A DNA stretch of 64,000 nucleotides from Proales similis (GCA_019059635.1 JAGVRJ010000012.1:744001-808000), one strand, 5' to 3'; numbered from the stretch's first letter, positions 12,628 to 25,391 are shown. The notes: generated from the sequence alone by a model not told the origin. Numbers and translations are program-made.

Positions 12628-13507
12628 CTAAGAATTTATTTTTACTGTAGAATTCCAATTCTATAATAAAAAAACTCAAAAATAGAAATTTCATGCCCAT
12701 CAAAAACAGGAAAAAGGGCATTTTAAGTTCATTAAAGAGTAAAAGTAAAAATAACTATGAAGATCAGAGTGTTCTTTGAAAAGTGAACTGGAAAGCTATG
12801 GTTGCAGGCATCTTCAGAGCAAAAATAAAAAGATATTTTTTTATTTTCTTTTATATCTGTTATGCAGGTAGTGTCTGGGCAAGTTCTTTCGACACAAGAG
12901 CGAGTGTAAATTATTCCATTTGATGTTTCAGATACTATTTTCTAAATTCTTGGACTAAAAAGACATACAAGTTTGGCTGTTTAAACTCTACTTACCAAAC
13001 AAGCAACATCTGAACCAATAGAACAAGTTGTTGTTTTATTTGGCTTTGCATCTTCTTTAGAAATGCTCACGTAGCATTCAAGAGAAAACACAAGCTAAAG
13101 AAAATTGATTTGATTTGAAAGGCTCTTCTTTATATTTCAAAAAGTTTAAAAATACTTTTAATATAAAGCTTAAATAAATTATTAATTCTATCCGCATTTT
13201 CGTCCGCAGAGTTTCTTTGCTAAAATATTATAAGTTGGATTGAGATGATAGAAATTGAGTTAATTCTTAGCGCGCGCTCCTGCTTGTAAATCTCGATTGA
13301 AAAAAGAATAGTTCAAAAAACTTCGAAAAACTTCATTTAATATTTTTATTCGATTAACCAGTGCCCAAGTTCAAGAGCTTGTTCCTTATCCGACTTCAGA
13401 AAAAACAACTTTCTAGAATATATGGCCATCGTATACATTCGGGTCTTCATAAACACGACTACGGCTTCAATTTTTAAGCTTAAGTTTATTTTCGAATGAA
13501 GCCCAGC
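12628..13507. other. Convergent intergenic region, ZFPL1 / WDR92
   Basis: About 880 bp between two converging genes. Apart from the ZFPL1 polyadenylation signal at its left edge I see no gene, RNA or repeat. Both 3' untranslated regions should lie here. Confidence 0.45.
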
Positions 13508-14868
13508 TTAAACTGAACTAAGCTTTGTGGTGACCACAACTCTAACTGTCTGATCAAAAGCAGTGCAGACCGCTAAACCAAGTTTGTCTTTACTCCAATC
13601 GAAGCTCGATAAAGGCTGAGTAGACAATCCAACATTTTGAAGCAGCTGCATAGTTCCTGCTACGCCCATTTCTTGCCCGTTTGAGTCCATTGTAATTCGA
13701 TTGGCAGGATAGTTACTTCAATTGAATTTTGTAAAAAAGATTAAACGTGATGATATAAAGAAAATTTTTTTTACTATTTCCAAAGGTACAAAGACCCTGA
13801 GCCTCCGCAGGTCATGAACACTTCTCGATTTTGGGGTAAATGACGTCCGAGCCAAACGGTCGAGTCATGAGCTTTTTCGCTACAATAAGAAAACCCCCCT
13901 CGTGAGTTGTTTTGGGTCCTGACATCAAACACATGAATCTTCGACTCAAGAGTTGTGGCTAGAAGCTTGTTCATTAAAATATCTTTCCGATCGAACTCCA
14001 GGCAGCAAACCTTTTAGTTATAAAGATCATTCTACGAAAGTCCTACTTAGTAAAAAAAAAACGTTTTTATTATTATTACCCCATTTTTTACATTAGTTTC
14101 CCATCTAAGCGACATATTTCTTAAGTCGAACATTTTTATATCCCCGTTATCATATCCGGAACACACACATCTCTCAGATGAGTTGTACGAGTTTCCTTAA
14201 AAATTAAAAATATAAAATCAATTCAATAATAATAGAAAAGAGATCTACCAAAACAAACTGCCCAAGCGTCGCGCTTTATTTGGTTTTCAACTGGTTCTAT
14301 AATTGCCACCGGTTGGTCCTTTTGTCTTGGATCCCAAACTTTAACTCTTCCTTTTTTAGAGAACAAAATATATTTCGACTTTTATAATCTAATATTTTTT
14401 AACAAACCATCACGGCTTGCAGTTACTATTTCTGGAGCCCCTTCACCAATACCAAGACCACCGATTCCATCGATGGCATTTATAATATCTTCATGCGCCT
14501 TGACTGAATAAATCGGAGATTCAAGCTTTTCAAGATCCCAAATGTCTAAGCATCCATCAAAATTTCCGGTAGCTAATTGCCTTTCTTCTATTTTTGAGGC
14601 ACCGAAAGTTCCACACTTAAAAGCCTTTGGTTTTTCACTCTTAAATTTTTAAATTTAACAGCCCGAAAATTTTGCAAAGAAATTTTAAACCAACCTCTTT
14701 TATAAGTTTAACGTCACCAGAAGTCAGTTCGTAAATCTGCATTGCACCAGTTCCCCTCGCATGGTTACCAAGTACAATAAATTTGGCAGTCATAGGAATC
14801 CATTTGCTGTCAAACAAAGTGAAGTTGAGGGATTTTTGCGCGTAAAGAATAATTTGAGGTTTTTCCAT
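13508..14868 (-). CDS. WDR92: WDR92 (Monad / DNAAF10), WD40 protein
   Basis: Six exons (14868-14695, 14639-14408, 14350-14249, 14195-14080, 14010-13775, 13715-13508) encode 355 aa; the human protein has 357. WDR92 is a seven-bladed WD40 propeller that works with R2TP/prefoldin-like chaperones in assembling axonemal dynein arms. Landmarks in order are [104 protein letters not shown], and the C-terminal [12 protein letters not shown] with SFDQTVRV-like AFDQTVRV. No gap or broken blade is visible. Its presence implies motile cilia in this animal. Introns are 53-70 nt and all five end in AAG. Confidence 0.96.
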
Positions 14869-15236
14869 ATTCTGTGTATATCTAAATCAATCTTTCAAGT
14901 TCAGATGCCTCGACGATTAAAAATAGACCTTTATATAAAAATAGCCGGTTGACCTTCTACATCGACCATGTTTATTCAAGTTAAGCCTTCAGTAACTCAT
15001 GGAAACCATCAAGTAGTGGTCATCGAAATAATAGTTTCGCATAATGAGAATTTACTTTAACTAAAGTTAACTTAGATATAAAAAATCAACCAAATTGCAA
15101 ATCTTAGGTTAATTTCTCTTTTTTTATTTTATTGGATAATATTCAATTTTTTCAAGCAAAAGGAAAAAAATCTGTTGTGGAATTTTATCGAATTCTTTGA
15201 AATCTTTAAGGGAGAAATCGGTAATAAGTCTGTTGT
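14869..15236. other. Intergenic, upstream of WDR92
   Basis: About 370 bp between the WDR92 start codon and the stop codon of the ATP-grasp gene, both on the minus strand. It should hold the WDR92 promoter and the 3' end of the upstream gene. No other feature seen. Confidence 0.4.
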
Positions 15237-16839
15237 TCAAGTTTCTTCAAAATTAATGAGTAGTTTTTGGCTAAAGATATTGATCTTTTTTAATAATAAA
15301 TCACTTTCAAGCTTAGTATGATCTTTTACATTTATCCAGCCAATGTAGTCTTTTTTTTTAATTTTTTGCCCTAAACCTTTGAAAAGGCATAATTCAACAA
15401 CATTTTCAAGAAACTCTTCTTTTGTAATTTCACAATTTATCGAATTTATCTTGCAATCTCTTAGTGGACACAAATTTTTAGATACGCATCGTGCTCTTGG
15501 GATGTCGATCCTTAATCTGAGTGATTCTTGATCTAAACATATACCAAGTGAAATTTTTATAAGTTCTTCGACCAGATCAATATCATATGCTCCTTTAATC
15601 ATTGACCATGTCTCGGCTCCACCCAGTCGTAAATTTAACTCTATTGGCATAAGAAATTCTTTGACGCCTTTAGAGTCTTTCTGGTCAAAAAGTTTTTTTT
15701 TGTAAAGCGAGACTGGAAGACATCTTGCTTCAAAATGCAGTAGACCGCTTCCAAGTTCTAAGCGTTCAATCCAGGAAACAATTAGAGAGCATATTATTTG
15801 TAATTCTTGCTGATCTAGGTATATTGATGGTGTTACGCCGCCTTTCGTAAATTTTAATTAAAATTGGGTATTGTGTAGTATTTTTAAATCAACCTTGTTC
15901 AATGAAGTAAGGCTCTATAGGCATGAAATTATCTGATACACATACAAACTTGACTTTGTCGTTTTGAATCAATATCTCGCAGTCTATTTCATGGCCTAGA
16001 AAAAAACTTAAAGATAAACTAAATAAGATTCACTTTTTGTTTTACAACTTAACCTTCAAAATACTCTTCTATTAGAAGATCAATTTCATATACAAGAGAT
16101 TCTAAGATGCTTCGTTTTAACTCATTCCAATCCCAACATTTTCGTATGAAATCTAAACAAATTTTAAGGATTGATGGAAAAGCTACAATGAGCTGTTTTC
16201 ACCTTTTCCACATCCTGTCTTGTTCTTGAGAATAATAGGATACAGACAGGATGACAATCCATCAATCGAAAAAGCTTTCAGATCATCTTTCCGAGCTTGA
16301 AGAATATAATCTTTTCGATCAGATGAAGTTATCATAAAAAATGATGGACAATTGATTCCCAGCTGCTGGCTTAAAATTCGAAATAAGTACTTATCTTTGA
16401 TTATTGATGCTGTTTGAAAGTTAAAGCAAGGTAAACTTAATCGATCTGCTAAATAGCTGGCCATTAGAACACACTCATCGTCATAGGAAAATAGTGCGTC
16501 AAAGCGCAATCCGTTGATATTTTGATAATGGTCGATGGTCATGAAACTTTGTTCTTTTAACATAATATCTGACTCTTCTCCCAATATCCAATCGTCAAAG
16601 TAAGATGATGCCCATGATCTTGACCGTCCCATTCCAACAAGCTTATGAAACTTAAAATTCTTTAAATGAAGAAGAACTGATAGACGCTTGCAAGGTCCAC
16701 AACCAATTAATAAAAGGTTATTTTTTGAGTAATCGTGATCATCATTTCGAATGAGGTCAGGACTTGTAAAGAGGAAAACTTGCTCATCTTTGGAGTTGGG
16801 GTTACTAAGATTTTTGTTTTTAAAATTATATTTTATCAT
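15237..16839 (-). CDS. ATP-grasp ligase, carnosine-synthase-like
   Basis: Four exons (16839-16203, 16152-16054, 15995-15894, 15841-15237) encode 480 aa. ATP-grasp enzymes join a carboxylate to an amine or thiol through an acyl phosphate. Visible signs are an N-terminal Rossmann-like region (NLLLIGCGPCKRLSVLLHLK), a substrate-domain stretch ending in KDKYLFRILSQQLGI, the ATP-binding lysine and glycine-rich loop in ILKNKTGCGKG, and the metal-binding pair HFEARCL and IELNLRLGGAETW, with the E and N expected for Mg coordination. The overall arrangement resembles the catalytic part of carnosine synthase (CARNS1) and its invertebrate relatives. The substrate cannot be read from sequence. The start at 16839 is the first ATG in frame; an upstream exon is not excluded. 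Confidence 0.75.
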
Positions 16840-17245
16840 CGTTGGCTCGCCTTTAAATTAATGATTTGCAATACTCTAAAAAGAATCAAGACTTGCTGGT
16901 TTATAGCGTGGCATTTCATAATAAAAAAAAGTCATATAGCGGCAAAAAGCTGGTCATTAACTCCATAAGCTCTTGATATTAGTGAATTAATTATATTTTC
17001 TATCTAGCACTAAGATATAAAATATTTAACTTTACAGGAAATTTCGAAAGATATGAACTTATCATTTGGATTTTTCTAACAAGTCTGATGGAGCCTGGTC
17101 CCTTTTTTCAAGTAAGCGGGAATAGAAAAAGATCAGAAATTTTAGAGACGAAGTTTTAAAATAAACACTCATTTCGATTGTAGTAAGTACTTTAAAAATT
17201 TTAATGTAGGGCTGAATTAAACAGCTAATGTAAAATTAGACACAT
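16840..17245. other. Intergenic, ATP-grasp gene / RBKS
   Basis: About 400 bp between the ATP-grasp start codon and the RBKS stop codon. It should include the ATP-grasp promoter. Nothing else could be supported. Confidence 0.4.
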
Positions 17246-18491
17246 CTATGGTCGATTTTTGTTTTGGCCTTTATGTTCGACAGTAGTCGCTATATAGGGA
17301 TAACTATCTTGAGTGCCTTCGTGCTGGACAGTAAGGGAAGCATAGTGACTTGCAGCTGATATCACTTTTTCCATTTCGTATTCTCCGTACTGACTCAAGA
17401 AATGGGCAAAAGCTCCAACAAAAGCGTCTCCAGCTCCCTTTTTCAAGGTAAATATTTGAGTTTTCGGTAGAAAATTTTTTACATGATTAGAGTAAAATTT
17501 TACTGTAGTATCTACTACATTAACTTTTGGTGAATTTATGTAAAACGTCTGACGATCCTTACGGAAGAGGCAAAAAACTCCTTTTTCACCCATTGTAATC
17601 AGTACAGCTTTTTGAATATCGGTGGTCTCAATCAATAAACTTGAAGCCTGAAAGGCACTTGATTTATCGTCAACAGATATTCTGGTTAACTCTTCTGTTT
17701 CAGCCTCGTTTAAAACCAGAAAATCGGTATATTTCAACAACTCATTATGAGCACATTTGAGTGCTGGGGCGAAATTTAGTACGGTGACGCCTTAATTTTT
17801 GTAAGTGCCATTCTGTTAAGTCATAATAAATGTAACTGACATTCATTTTTTTTCGCTATCCTCAAAGCTTCTAGGGCTGTTTCAACTGGAATTTCTAAAT
17901 TTGTAACCAATATCTGGCACGTTTTAATTAAATTTTCACAATCGGATATATCATTAGGTGACAAACGCAGATTAGCTCCCAAAAATACAAGAATCGAATT
18001 ATTTCCTGCAAGAAAAAATATTCATAGCCCAAGATTCAACACTTACCACAAGATACTTACCATCTTTATCAACAAATATTGGTGCACATCCTGTGGCCGC
18101 TTCATTTGTAAACTTAACACACGAAGTGTCAAGCTGGTTTTCCTTTAGATGCCTAAGATAATTCTCGCCGAAAGTGTCAGATCCAAGCTAGAACCAAAGA
18201 TTTTATTTAGTTGGAAAATAATCCTCTTATTGTGTTACTTTCGCAATTATCGCACACTTAGATCCAAGCCTTGAGCACGCAACGGCTTTGTTAGCTCCTT
18301 TTCCACCATAGCCGATCTTAAAATGGTGACCCATCGTAGTCTCACCCATACGAGGCATTCGATCGATATAACTGAGTAAATATTAGTTAAGTCACGTTAA
18401 TTTGTTTGATTCTAAATATCTGAGCTACCTAAACCTACCTTATTAAGTCAATGTTGCAACTTGCAACAAATCCAATAAGTTTCATAGACAT
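17246..18491 (-). CDS. RBKS: Ribokinase
   Basis: Six exons (18491-18439, 18371-18239, 18187-18061, 18005-17841, 17790-17504, 17437-17246) encode 318 aa. Ribokinase phosphorylates D-ribose at C5, feeding it into the pentose pathway. The PfkB-family signatures are complete: the substrate loop IDRMPRMGETTMG, the glycine motif FKIGYGGKGANKAVACSRLG, and the C-terminal anion-hole and catalytic motif VDTT/GAGDAFVGAF, which is split by intron 5, with the catalytic Asp at about residue 259. The final GTQDSYPY also matches human RBKS. Two closely spaced ATGs open the frame (MSMKLIGF); I use the first. The 53-nt first exon is easily missed. The gene is divergent from PDCL. Confidence 0.95.
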
Positions 18492-18930
18492 TTTAGAGCA
18501 AAGAATCAAAAGTGAAATAACTAAATCAGAAAAAAAATAAGCTTAACTCATTTAAAGATATATCAGGATTGCATACATTTTTGTTTGAGATAAGTTTATA
18601 TATAGCAGTATAAATAGCATTATAACAAAGTAAAATTTGTTTAGAACCATTTCGCCGGCTAGTATTCAAATGTTAAGTTTAATTCAATAATTCTAATCAC
18701 TCTTTAGATAAACGTTTTAACTAGCGTTTTTGATTAGCCTCATTGAACATTTCGAAATCACGCTTTATGTGAAGTTGGAAATGACATTGTCCAAATTGCT
18801 AAAGGTCAAAAATGAAATATAATTATTACAAAAATATTAATCAAAATCGATCGTTCATAACAAAACCAACTAATTCAGAAATCTTTTCAGTTAAGATTAA
18901 AAAACTATTTAAATTATCACTTATTAAATT
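18492..18930. promoter_or_regulatory. Divergent promoter region, RBKS / PDCL
   Basis: Only about 440 bp lies between the start codons of two divergent genes, so it should contain both promoters. It is very AT-rich. I cannot point to a specific element. Confidence 0.4.
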
Positions 18931-20150
18931 ATGGCCACATTGGACGATAAGTTACTCGGAGAAAAGCTTCAAAATTACTGTAGCAGCAGTTCAGAAGATG
19001 ATGGTAGACATACTGATTCTTAAGTTTAATAAATCTTTTAAAAAATATTTTCGGTCCTTCAAGAGGATAGAGAGGGCGCAAAAACTAAAACGCCTAAATT
19101 CATTCCGGAATCAGAATTAAAATCAAACACGAGTCAATGGTTAGGCTCGGCTCAAAACGTAACTCTTATTTGACTATGGTTCGATTTTTTACACTTAACA
19201 ATTCGAACTTAGACTGGACCGAAGGGAGTTATCAAAGATTGGCAGCGTTTTAAGCAGCTCGAACATGAAAAAAATCAGGAGGCGCAACGAGAACGGCTCG
19301 ATCTTGCCAAAAAGCTAACAATGTCATGCATGTCAGAGGATCTTAAAAAAGAAATTGAAAAAGATGATGAACTACGAATTAGAATGGATCTAAATTCAAG
19401 CAAAAAATACGAAGAAGAAATTGACGAAGAATCTGATTCTTTTCTAAAAGAATACCTTAGAAAAAGAATGGAGGAAATGCAAAACCGAAAAGTGAATCTG
19501 TATTAAATTTTGTCTTAGCTCATCAAAAATCAAGTCATTAAAGGTTCGCTTTTAGGCCCCGTTTTGGGAAGGTTTGTGAACTTACACATTCAACTTTCAT
19601 CGACCAAATTGATGGTGAGGACAAAAATGTGACAATTATTGTTCATCTATACGATGAGGTAATCGAAATTCTAGAAGCAAAAAATATTCTTACTTAAAAT
19701 GTCGGAAAGAAAGTTTATGATTGTAGGAGTATGAACAAATGCCTAGATGAACTCGCTCTAAATTACTCTGTGGTGAAATTCTGTAAAGCAAGGTCAAACG
19801 AAGTGAAACTTTCAGAAAGATTTGTATGGTTTCATATTTTACGTTTTTCTCATTAAATTTGAAAAAAAAACTCTTATAGGCTAAATTCGGATGCCCAGCA
19901 TTTCTCATTTATAAAAATACTGAGCTTATTGGCAATTTTGTTGGAATGAGTGATGAATTGGGATCTAATTTTTCTACATCTGACGTAGAAAACTTTCTGA
20001 TTGAGTAAATAAGAGTTCTTCTTCAGAAAATAAAGCATACTTTAATTTATTATTCTTTACTCAAGACAAGGATTTCTGTCAACAGATCAGCTTATAACAT
20101 GCGATGCCAAATTAAAAAAAGATAACAAAGATGATGATTCAGATGACTAA
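18931..20150 (+). CDS. PDCL: Phosducin-like protein (PhLP1)
   Basis: Seven exons (18931-19003, 19064-19158, 19213-19499, 19556-19658, 19710-19823, 19880-20004, 20066-20150) encode 293 aa; human PDCL has 301. PhLP1 is a co-chaperone of the CCT chaperonin that helps assemble G-protein beta-gamma dimers. The start (MATLDDKLLGEKLQNYCSSS) is close to human. It is followed by GPKGVIKDWQRFKQLE, an acidic helical region, and a thioredoxin-like fold with VTIIVHLYDEKVYDC, VKFCKA, and KFGCPAFLIYKNTELIGNFV. The C-terminus ends in acidic DDDSDD, as in phosducin-family proteins. The 3' end of intron 4 was chosen so that the conserved KVYDCRSMNKCLDELA stays in frame. Confidence 0.95.
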
Positions 20151-20560
20151 ATATCACTCTCACCTTCGTCATTGATCAAATTTAAAAGTTGCCTTTTGAG
20201 CTTGAAATTTTAAGCATAAAATGATCTCTCTCAATACTTAAAAAATGAATAAAGTCGACATCTACACTTAAATTATGCGTTAAAAAGAAGATTTTGATTT
20301 ACTCTGGCTCAACATAAAGGTTTAAGAATAAATTTTAGATTTACAAGAAATTGAAAGTTAAGTAACTGAATACTAATTATCCTGAAGGGTTGAATTTTAA
20401 GTTTAGCCCGTTAACTTAATGCTAAAAAAATGAAATAATTAAGAATCAAATGTTCACTCAAAAAATGAACTTAGTCTTGCTCCGCCTTTTTATCGCGTAG
20501 CTTACATTCTATTTATTATTTCACGTGCTAGTCAAATCTTTTTTTTCCCAATAGAAAAAA
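20151..20560. other. Intergenic, PDCL / NOP9
   Basis: About 410 bp between two plus-strand genes. It should contain the PDCL 3' untranslated region and the NOP9 promoter. No other feature is visible. Confidence 0.4.
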
Positions 20561-22587
20561 ATGGAATCGAATTCCAGCCGAAGTGCCAAACCATTAAACA
20601 AAAAGTCAGAAGTTCGTTATTTTGATGAACTTCTCAAGCGTCTATCAGATATGAATGAAAATGATGAAAAAGAGGAAATGGGTAAATCATAAACGGTTTT
20701 TGTTTTAATATTTTAACATTTAACCAAAAAAGGAATTTTGTTTGAGAGCATTCTTGATCAAATTGAAGAGAATTTTTCGGAGTTACAAAGCTGTTTAAGT
20801 AGCTTTTATATTGATCTTTTTGTGTACAAACTGACTTCCGAACTATTTGTACGATTTTTCAGTTTAATTACCGACACAGATGAAATATTGATTAAGCTTT
20901 TAGCCGATCGTAGTATATCTAGGGCTTATGAAGCGTGTCTCATATTCATGAATGTTAAACAAAAGAATCTCAATGATAAAGATGGTTCTCAGCTGGTCAA
21001 ATCATTGAAAAAACTAATAGAATTTTTTATAAATAACTTACAAGTTACTTTTGACCAAGAAATTGGAATCTTTACACTCAGAGTGCTGACAAGAATAATA
21101 GGACCAGAAGATCCTCTTCAAAACGAAAGCCAAACAAGATTGAATAATTGGAAAAAGTCCAATGAATTTTCAATCAAAAATTTTACACCTCAATCTGTTC
21201 CATTGAATTGGGGGTTAGAAACTTATTTAAAAAAACTTGGCAAACAAATCTTGGATGTAAATCTTTTAGAGATGAGCTTACGACCAAATATATCCCCTTT
21301 TATCAATACACTTTTGAGAAAACTGAATGGCAGCTATCCAAAACTTTGTAATGAGCTTCTAACTACGATTGATTCTCAATTTATTGGAAAAAAATCATCA
21401 TTTCACACGATGATACAAGATGGAATTGGTTCCCGATTTGTCGAAACATTTCTTCTTATTTGTCCAATCGAACGACTGAAAAATATTTATCTTCCTCAAT
21501 TTATAGAACCAAACATAGTAAACTATAGCAATCACATTTATGCCAACTACTCAGTCCAAGCTTTGATCAAACATAGACTGGGAAAACACAAAGAGGTAAA
21601 TGTTTAAATCAAAATAAGATGTAATTTATCTTTTTCAGCGCCTTAATAGATTGATTATCTTTTCGAACTGTTGACTAAAAACCTAGACAAAATCATGGCG
21701 TTGGGACATAATGACCTTTCATTTAAGAACTATCTAATTATTGAGCTTTTGGACGCCACACAAAGGTCAAATAACCTTAAAATCAATTTAGTCTCACAGG
21801 TTAATATTTGGATCTCTTTAAATCTCATTTATTTGGTATTAAAATTGAGTTTTACTCAGAAACTATCGGAAATATTGAAATGTCACAACGAAACAGACCA
21901 GAAAGATTTTGTGCGTTTACTGCTTGTTTTAGAGAAACGAGATGTGCTATTAGAAAATTCTCAACTCGATCAAGTGATCTTAAAAATTAAACATCCCATT
22001 TTCTAAAAATACTTATCATTTCTGTACTTTAGGCTTTGTTTTCAATAGACTTAAAGCCAATTGGATGTAAATTGGCTTCGAAATTAATTGAGCTCCAAGA
22101 CAAAATGACTATCAAGAGTTTAAATAGTCTTACATCGAACGAAATTGAATTCTTATGTACCAATAGTGTGGGTTCACACTTGATTGAAACTAGTCTAAAT
22201 GTTTTTCATAGCACAGACCGAAGCGTTTGGCTGCAAAATTTTTATGACAAACTTCAGGTTTGTTTTATGACATTTCTAACATAGCATTACAAAAAAATTA
22301 TTTTATAGGGCCGATATTCAATTTTGTGCACTAATCGAAGTGGCAGTTTTGTAATGGACACAATTTGGAAGAACTCTAACTTAAAGCAACGAACGGCGAT
22401 AATAAGTGAATTAAAGCTGTCCGAGAATCAGTTAAGAAATGATCGCTACGCGAAGTTTTTTGCAAATAAGATCGGATTACTTTTCTTCAAAAGAAAACCT
22501 GATGAATGGAAGAGCATTCAAAGTCAAGAAATAAAGAAACGGAAAATATTTAAAGAAATAACTGAAGAAAAGGGTCACCAATTTTAA
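20561..22587 (+). CDS. NOP9: NOP9, Pumilio-like nucleolar protein
   Basis: Six exons (20561-20681, 20733-21595, 21650-21799, 21860-21973, 22033-22257, 22309-22587) encode 583 aa. Nop9 is a PUF-repeat RNA-binding protein needed for small ribosomal subunit maturation. Evidence is a chain of PUF-like half repeats: DGIGSRFVETFLLI, IYANYSVQALIKH, PIGCKLASKLIEL, TNSVGSHLIETSLN, TNRSGSFVMDTIWKN. It ends with the family's C-terminal pattern (RNDRYAKFFANKIGLLFFKRK, then DEWKSIQSQEIKKRKIF). Overall similarity is modest, so the call rests on repeat pattern and C-terminus. Intron 3 is 60 nt, in frame and stop-free, so it could be retained. A polyadenylation-like AATAAA follows the stop at about 22592. 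It converges on CCHCR1 with 160 bp between. Confidence 0.85.
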
Positions 22588-22746
22588 ATTGAATAAAAAT
22601 AAAAGAAAAATATAACTTCAAAAAAAGTTTCAATCATTCAATGTTATTTATTCGCGAAGGATTCTAGATTATTTTTAAGGAAATTTTTTCGTTAAAATAA
22701 AACAGAATTAAATAAATGAATAAAAAATCATTCTTGTTTTTAAATT

Positions 22747-25391
22747 TCAATCAATTTTAGCTTCATCAATTGCGTGCTCCCAATTTACTTCATTATTTAA
22801 TAAGTATTCTCCTCTATGGTCATAATTAAAAGAAGCTTGGAAAATAAGATTAAGTCTCGATAAATAGTGTTCAAAGAAGTTTACTTACTATTGTTCATCA
22901 CAGATTCAATTGTTTCTTCTTCATCGTTATAATCCGTATCGCTCAATTGCAAATTTCCCATTATCTTTTTTATCTGCTTGACTATGTCTTGTTCATACCC
23001 GGTTTGTTCGAAATCATTACAAGAGTTGTTTTTAGTAAAAATTGATGATTCATTTGATTGAGTTACTGACAAAATAAGAGGGAAGTTTTCAGAAGGAATA
23101 TAGGAACCTTCATCCTTTTCAGCATTGTTCAAATTAGATTTGGATTTTATAGACTCTTCAATCTCAATTTTTTCATGAAGAAAATTCATAAATTCTGTAG
23201 ATTGTGATGAAGCCGCTAACGACTCAGATTTTTCTCTATAAAAAGTACCCATAATTGTTTTTTTGTCTTCAAGATATTTTATCTTTTCTTCCATTTTTTT
23301 TATATGAGCGCTATAGTATTTGTTCGTTGAAGTGAGTAATTTTTCCATGTTTTCTTTTTCTCTTGATGAGCTTCGTTCCATCTGGCGCATAAGAATCACA
23401 GCTTTTGCTTGTTCGCGACGAGCATCATTTAAACAAACCTCCATTTTATTAAGTTTATCGAACCAGATCGCCTCTTTTTCTTTGAATTCTTCTTCAGCTT
23501 TACGTTTACGGGCTTCCAATGTTTCGTTTCCCTTTTGTAGATTTTCATATTGAGTCTTGAGCTGGTTATAGGATATTTCTTTTTCGGAAAAAAGACGCTT
23601 GCTTTCTTCGATAGTCCGTTCCTTTAATCTAATTTGCTCCCTAAGTAGCTGTATTTGCTCATTTAGCGAGGCTAATGTATTTTCGTATTTGTCTTGAGAA
23701 AATTGCATTGACTTTTTATTTCTGTCTAATTCTTGATTAAGCCGCTGAATCATAATGTCTCTTTCATTCGTTAACCTATCAAGCTCATTTTTAACCAGCT
23801 GAAAACTGCCATTTTCTTTTTTTTTTAATTCTGTTGAATTTTGACTTTCTTGATCAGACCGATTGGGGATTGAACTAAGGCACTCACTACGGTCAAATAG
23901 AATTTTTTGGGGGAGCTTATCTTTGCCATCATACAGAGCTTTTACCACATTTAATCTATTTTTGGCAAATTCAATTCGTTTGTTAAGATGAAATAACTTA
24001 TTGATTGCGGCTCGAAAATTATCTTCGATATTCTGATATTTCAAAAGTAAAGAATTAATAAAATCTTTAAGTTCTTTTGTGCTTTGATTGATATCCTTTT
24101 CACGATTTTTTAGTACTTCATTTTCTGTTTTTAGATCATTTAGTTGTTCATTTAATGTCGTTATGTTAGAGCTAAGAAAACTTAATTCAGCCTTTTTGTT
24201 TTCTATGACATTTTCAAGAATTCGTCTTTTATTAACCTCGGCCATCAGGTGATTATTGAAATTTTCAAATCGTTTCTCCTCAGAGTGTTTTCCCTGTAGA
24301 AGTTGGATCTCATGAAGACGTAACTGAACCATAAGCTCGAGTACTTTGTTTCTCCAGCGATTGAGGAGCATTTTTCTTTTGGTATCGTTTTGTTGTCTCT
24401 TACATATTTGACTTTCTTGAATATTCAGAATTTCACTAATGGATTTAAGACGTATATTGAGAAGAGTGTTTTCTTGTTCAAGCTTGTTGCACTTATTTTT
24501 CCACTTTTGAACTTCTGGTTCCATAATTTGGCTTTGAATATCATTTCGGCTTCGTAGTTTGGTATGGGAAGTGTCGTATAGAAGCTCATTTAAATAACTT
24601 TCCAAGTTTTGAGTCTTAGTTTTGAGATTGTCATTTTCAATAGATAGTTCGTTAATGAGTTCCGATTTGGTGTCATTCAATTTATACAATTCAAGCTGTA
24701 AATTATTTGCTTTGTTTTCGAGTAGTTTTCGTTCACTTTCGTGATTTTTTTTTTCTGTTTCGAATTTTTCCGACTGTTCCTTTAGCTTTTGTTTCAATTC
24801 TTTACATTCGCTTTGTAAAACTTCCAGTCTAATTTCAGATGTGAAAGATTCAGATGGCTTAACTTGAATGTTTTTTAAATTATCTTTAGCTTTTGAATTA
24901 TCTTCTACTTGATTGGTAATCTTCTGCTGTTCATTGTGATTACGATTATCTATATTTTCGCCTCTACAGTATTTATGACAATTTTCTCCATCTTTTTTAC
25001 TGCGAATCTCTTCCAAAGAAGATATGGTTGAATTTTGATTGCCAGTTACATCCGTGTTGAGTTTTGCCTGCCGAATAAATTCTTTCTAAAGGTGATAAGA
25101 TTTTATTTATGAATAAGCACCTCGATGCTTACCTCGATTTCGATCTTGAAGGATACAATTCTCGTGATGTAGTTTGTTTATTTGTTGTTTGAGGTTTTGA
25201 AGTTCTAGCGAAAGTTGTCTGAAATTATAGTGTTCTAGTTGGCTCTCATTCATTTCAATTGGATCGAAAGATTTTGAATATAGGCTTTCCCCTTCTTCTT
25301 GGATGTTCACTCTTTCAAAAACGGAAGGTGGGAGAAGCTTAGGAGTTGACTGGTTAGGCTCATAAAGCTTAGTCCCAATTTCACTGGACAT
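22747..25391 (-). CDS. CCHCR1: CCHCR1-like coiled-coil alpha-helical rod protein
   Basis: Three exons (25391-25133, 25081-22889, 22835-22747) encode 846 aa, almost all predicted coiled coil. CCHCR1 localises to centrioles and P-bodies in vertebrates. Three islands match human CCHCR1 in order: LLNRWRNKVLELMVQL near residue 325, LNKRIEFAKNRLNVVKAL near 455, and LNDARREQAKAVILMRQMER near 638. The spacing between islands is also similar. I start at 25391 (MSSEIGTKL); the frame is open further upstream to 25460. The last exon is short (89 nt) and ends in NEVNWEHAIDEAKID. The gene lies 250 bp downstream of the CAP-Gly gene on the same strand, so both might share regulation, but no direct sign of an operon is visible. 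Confidence 0.85.
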
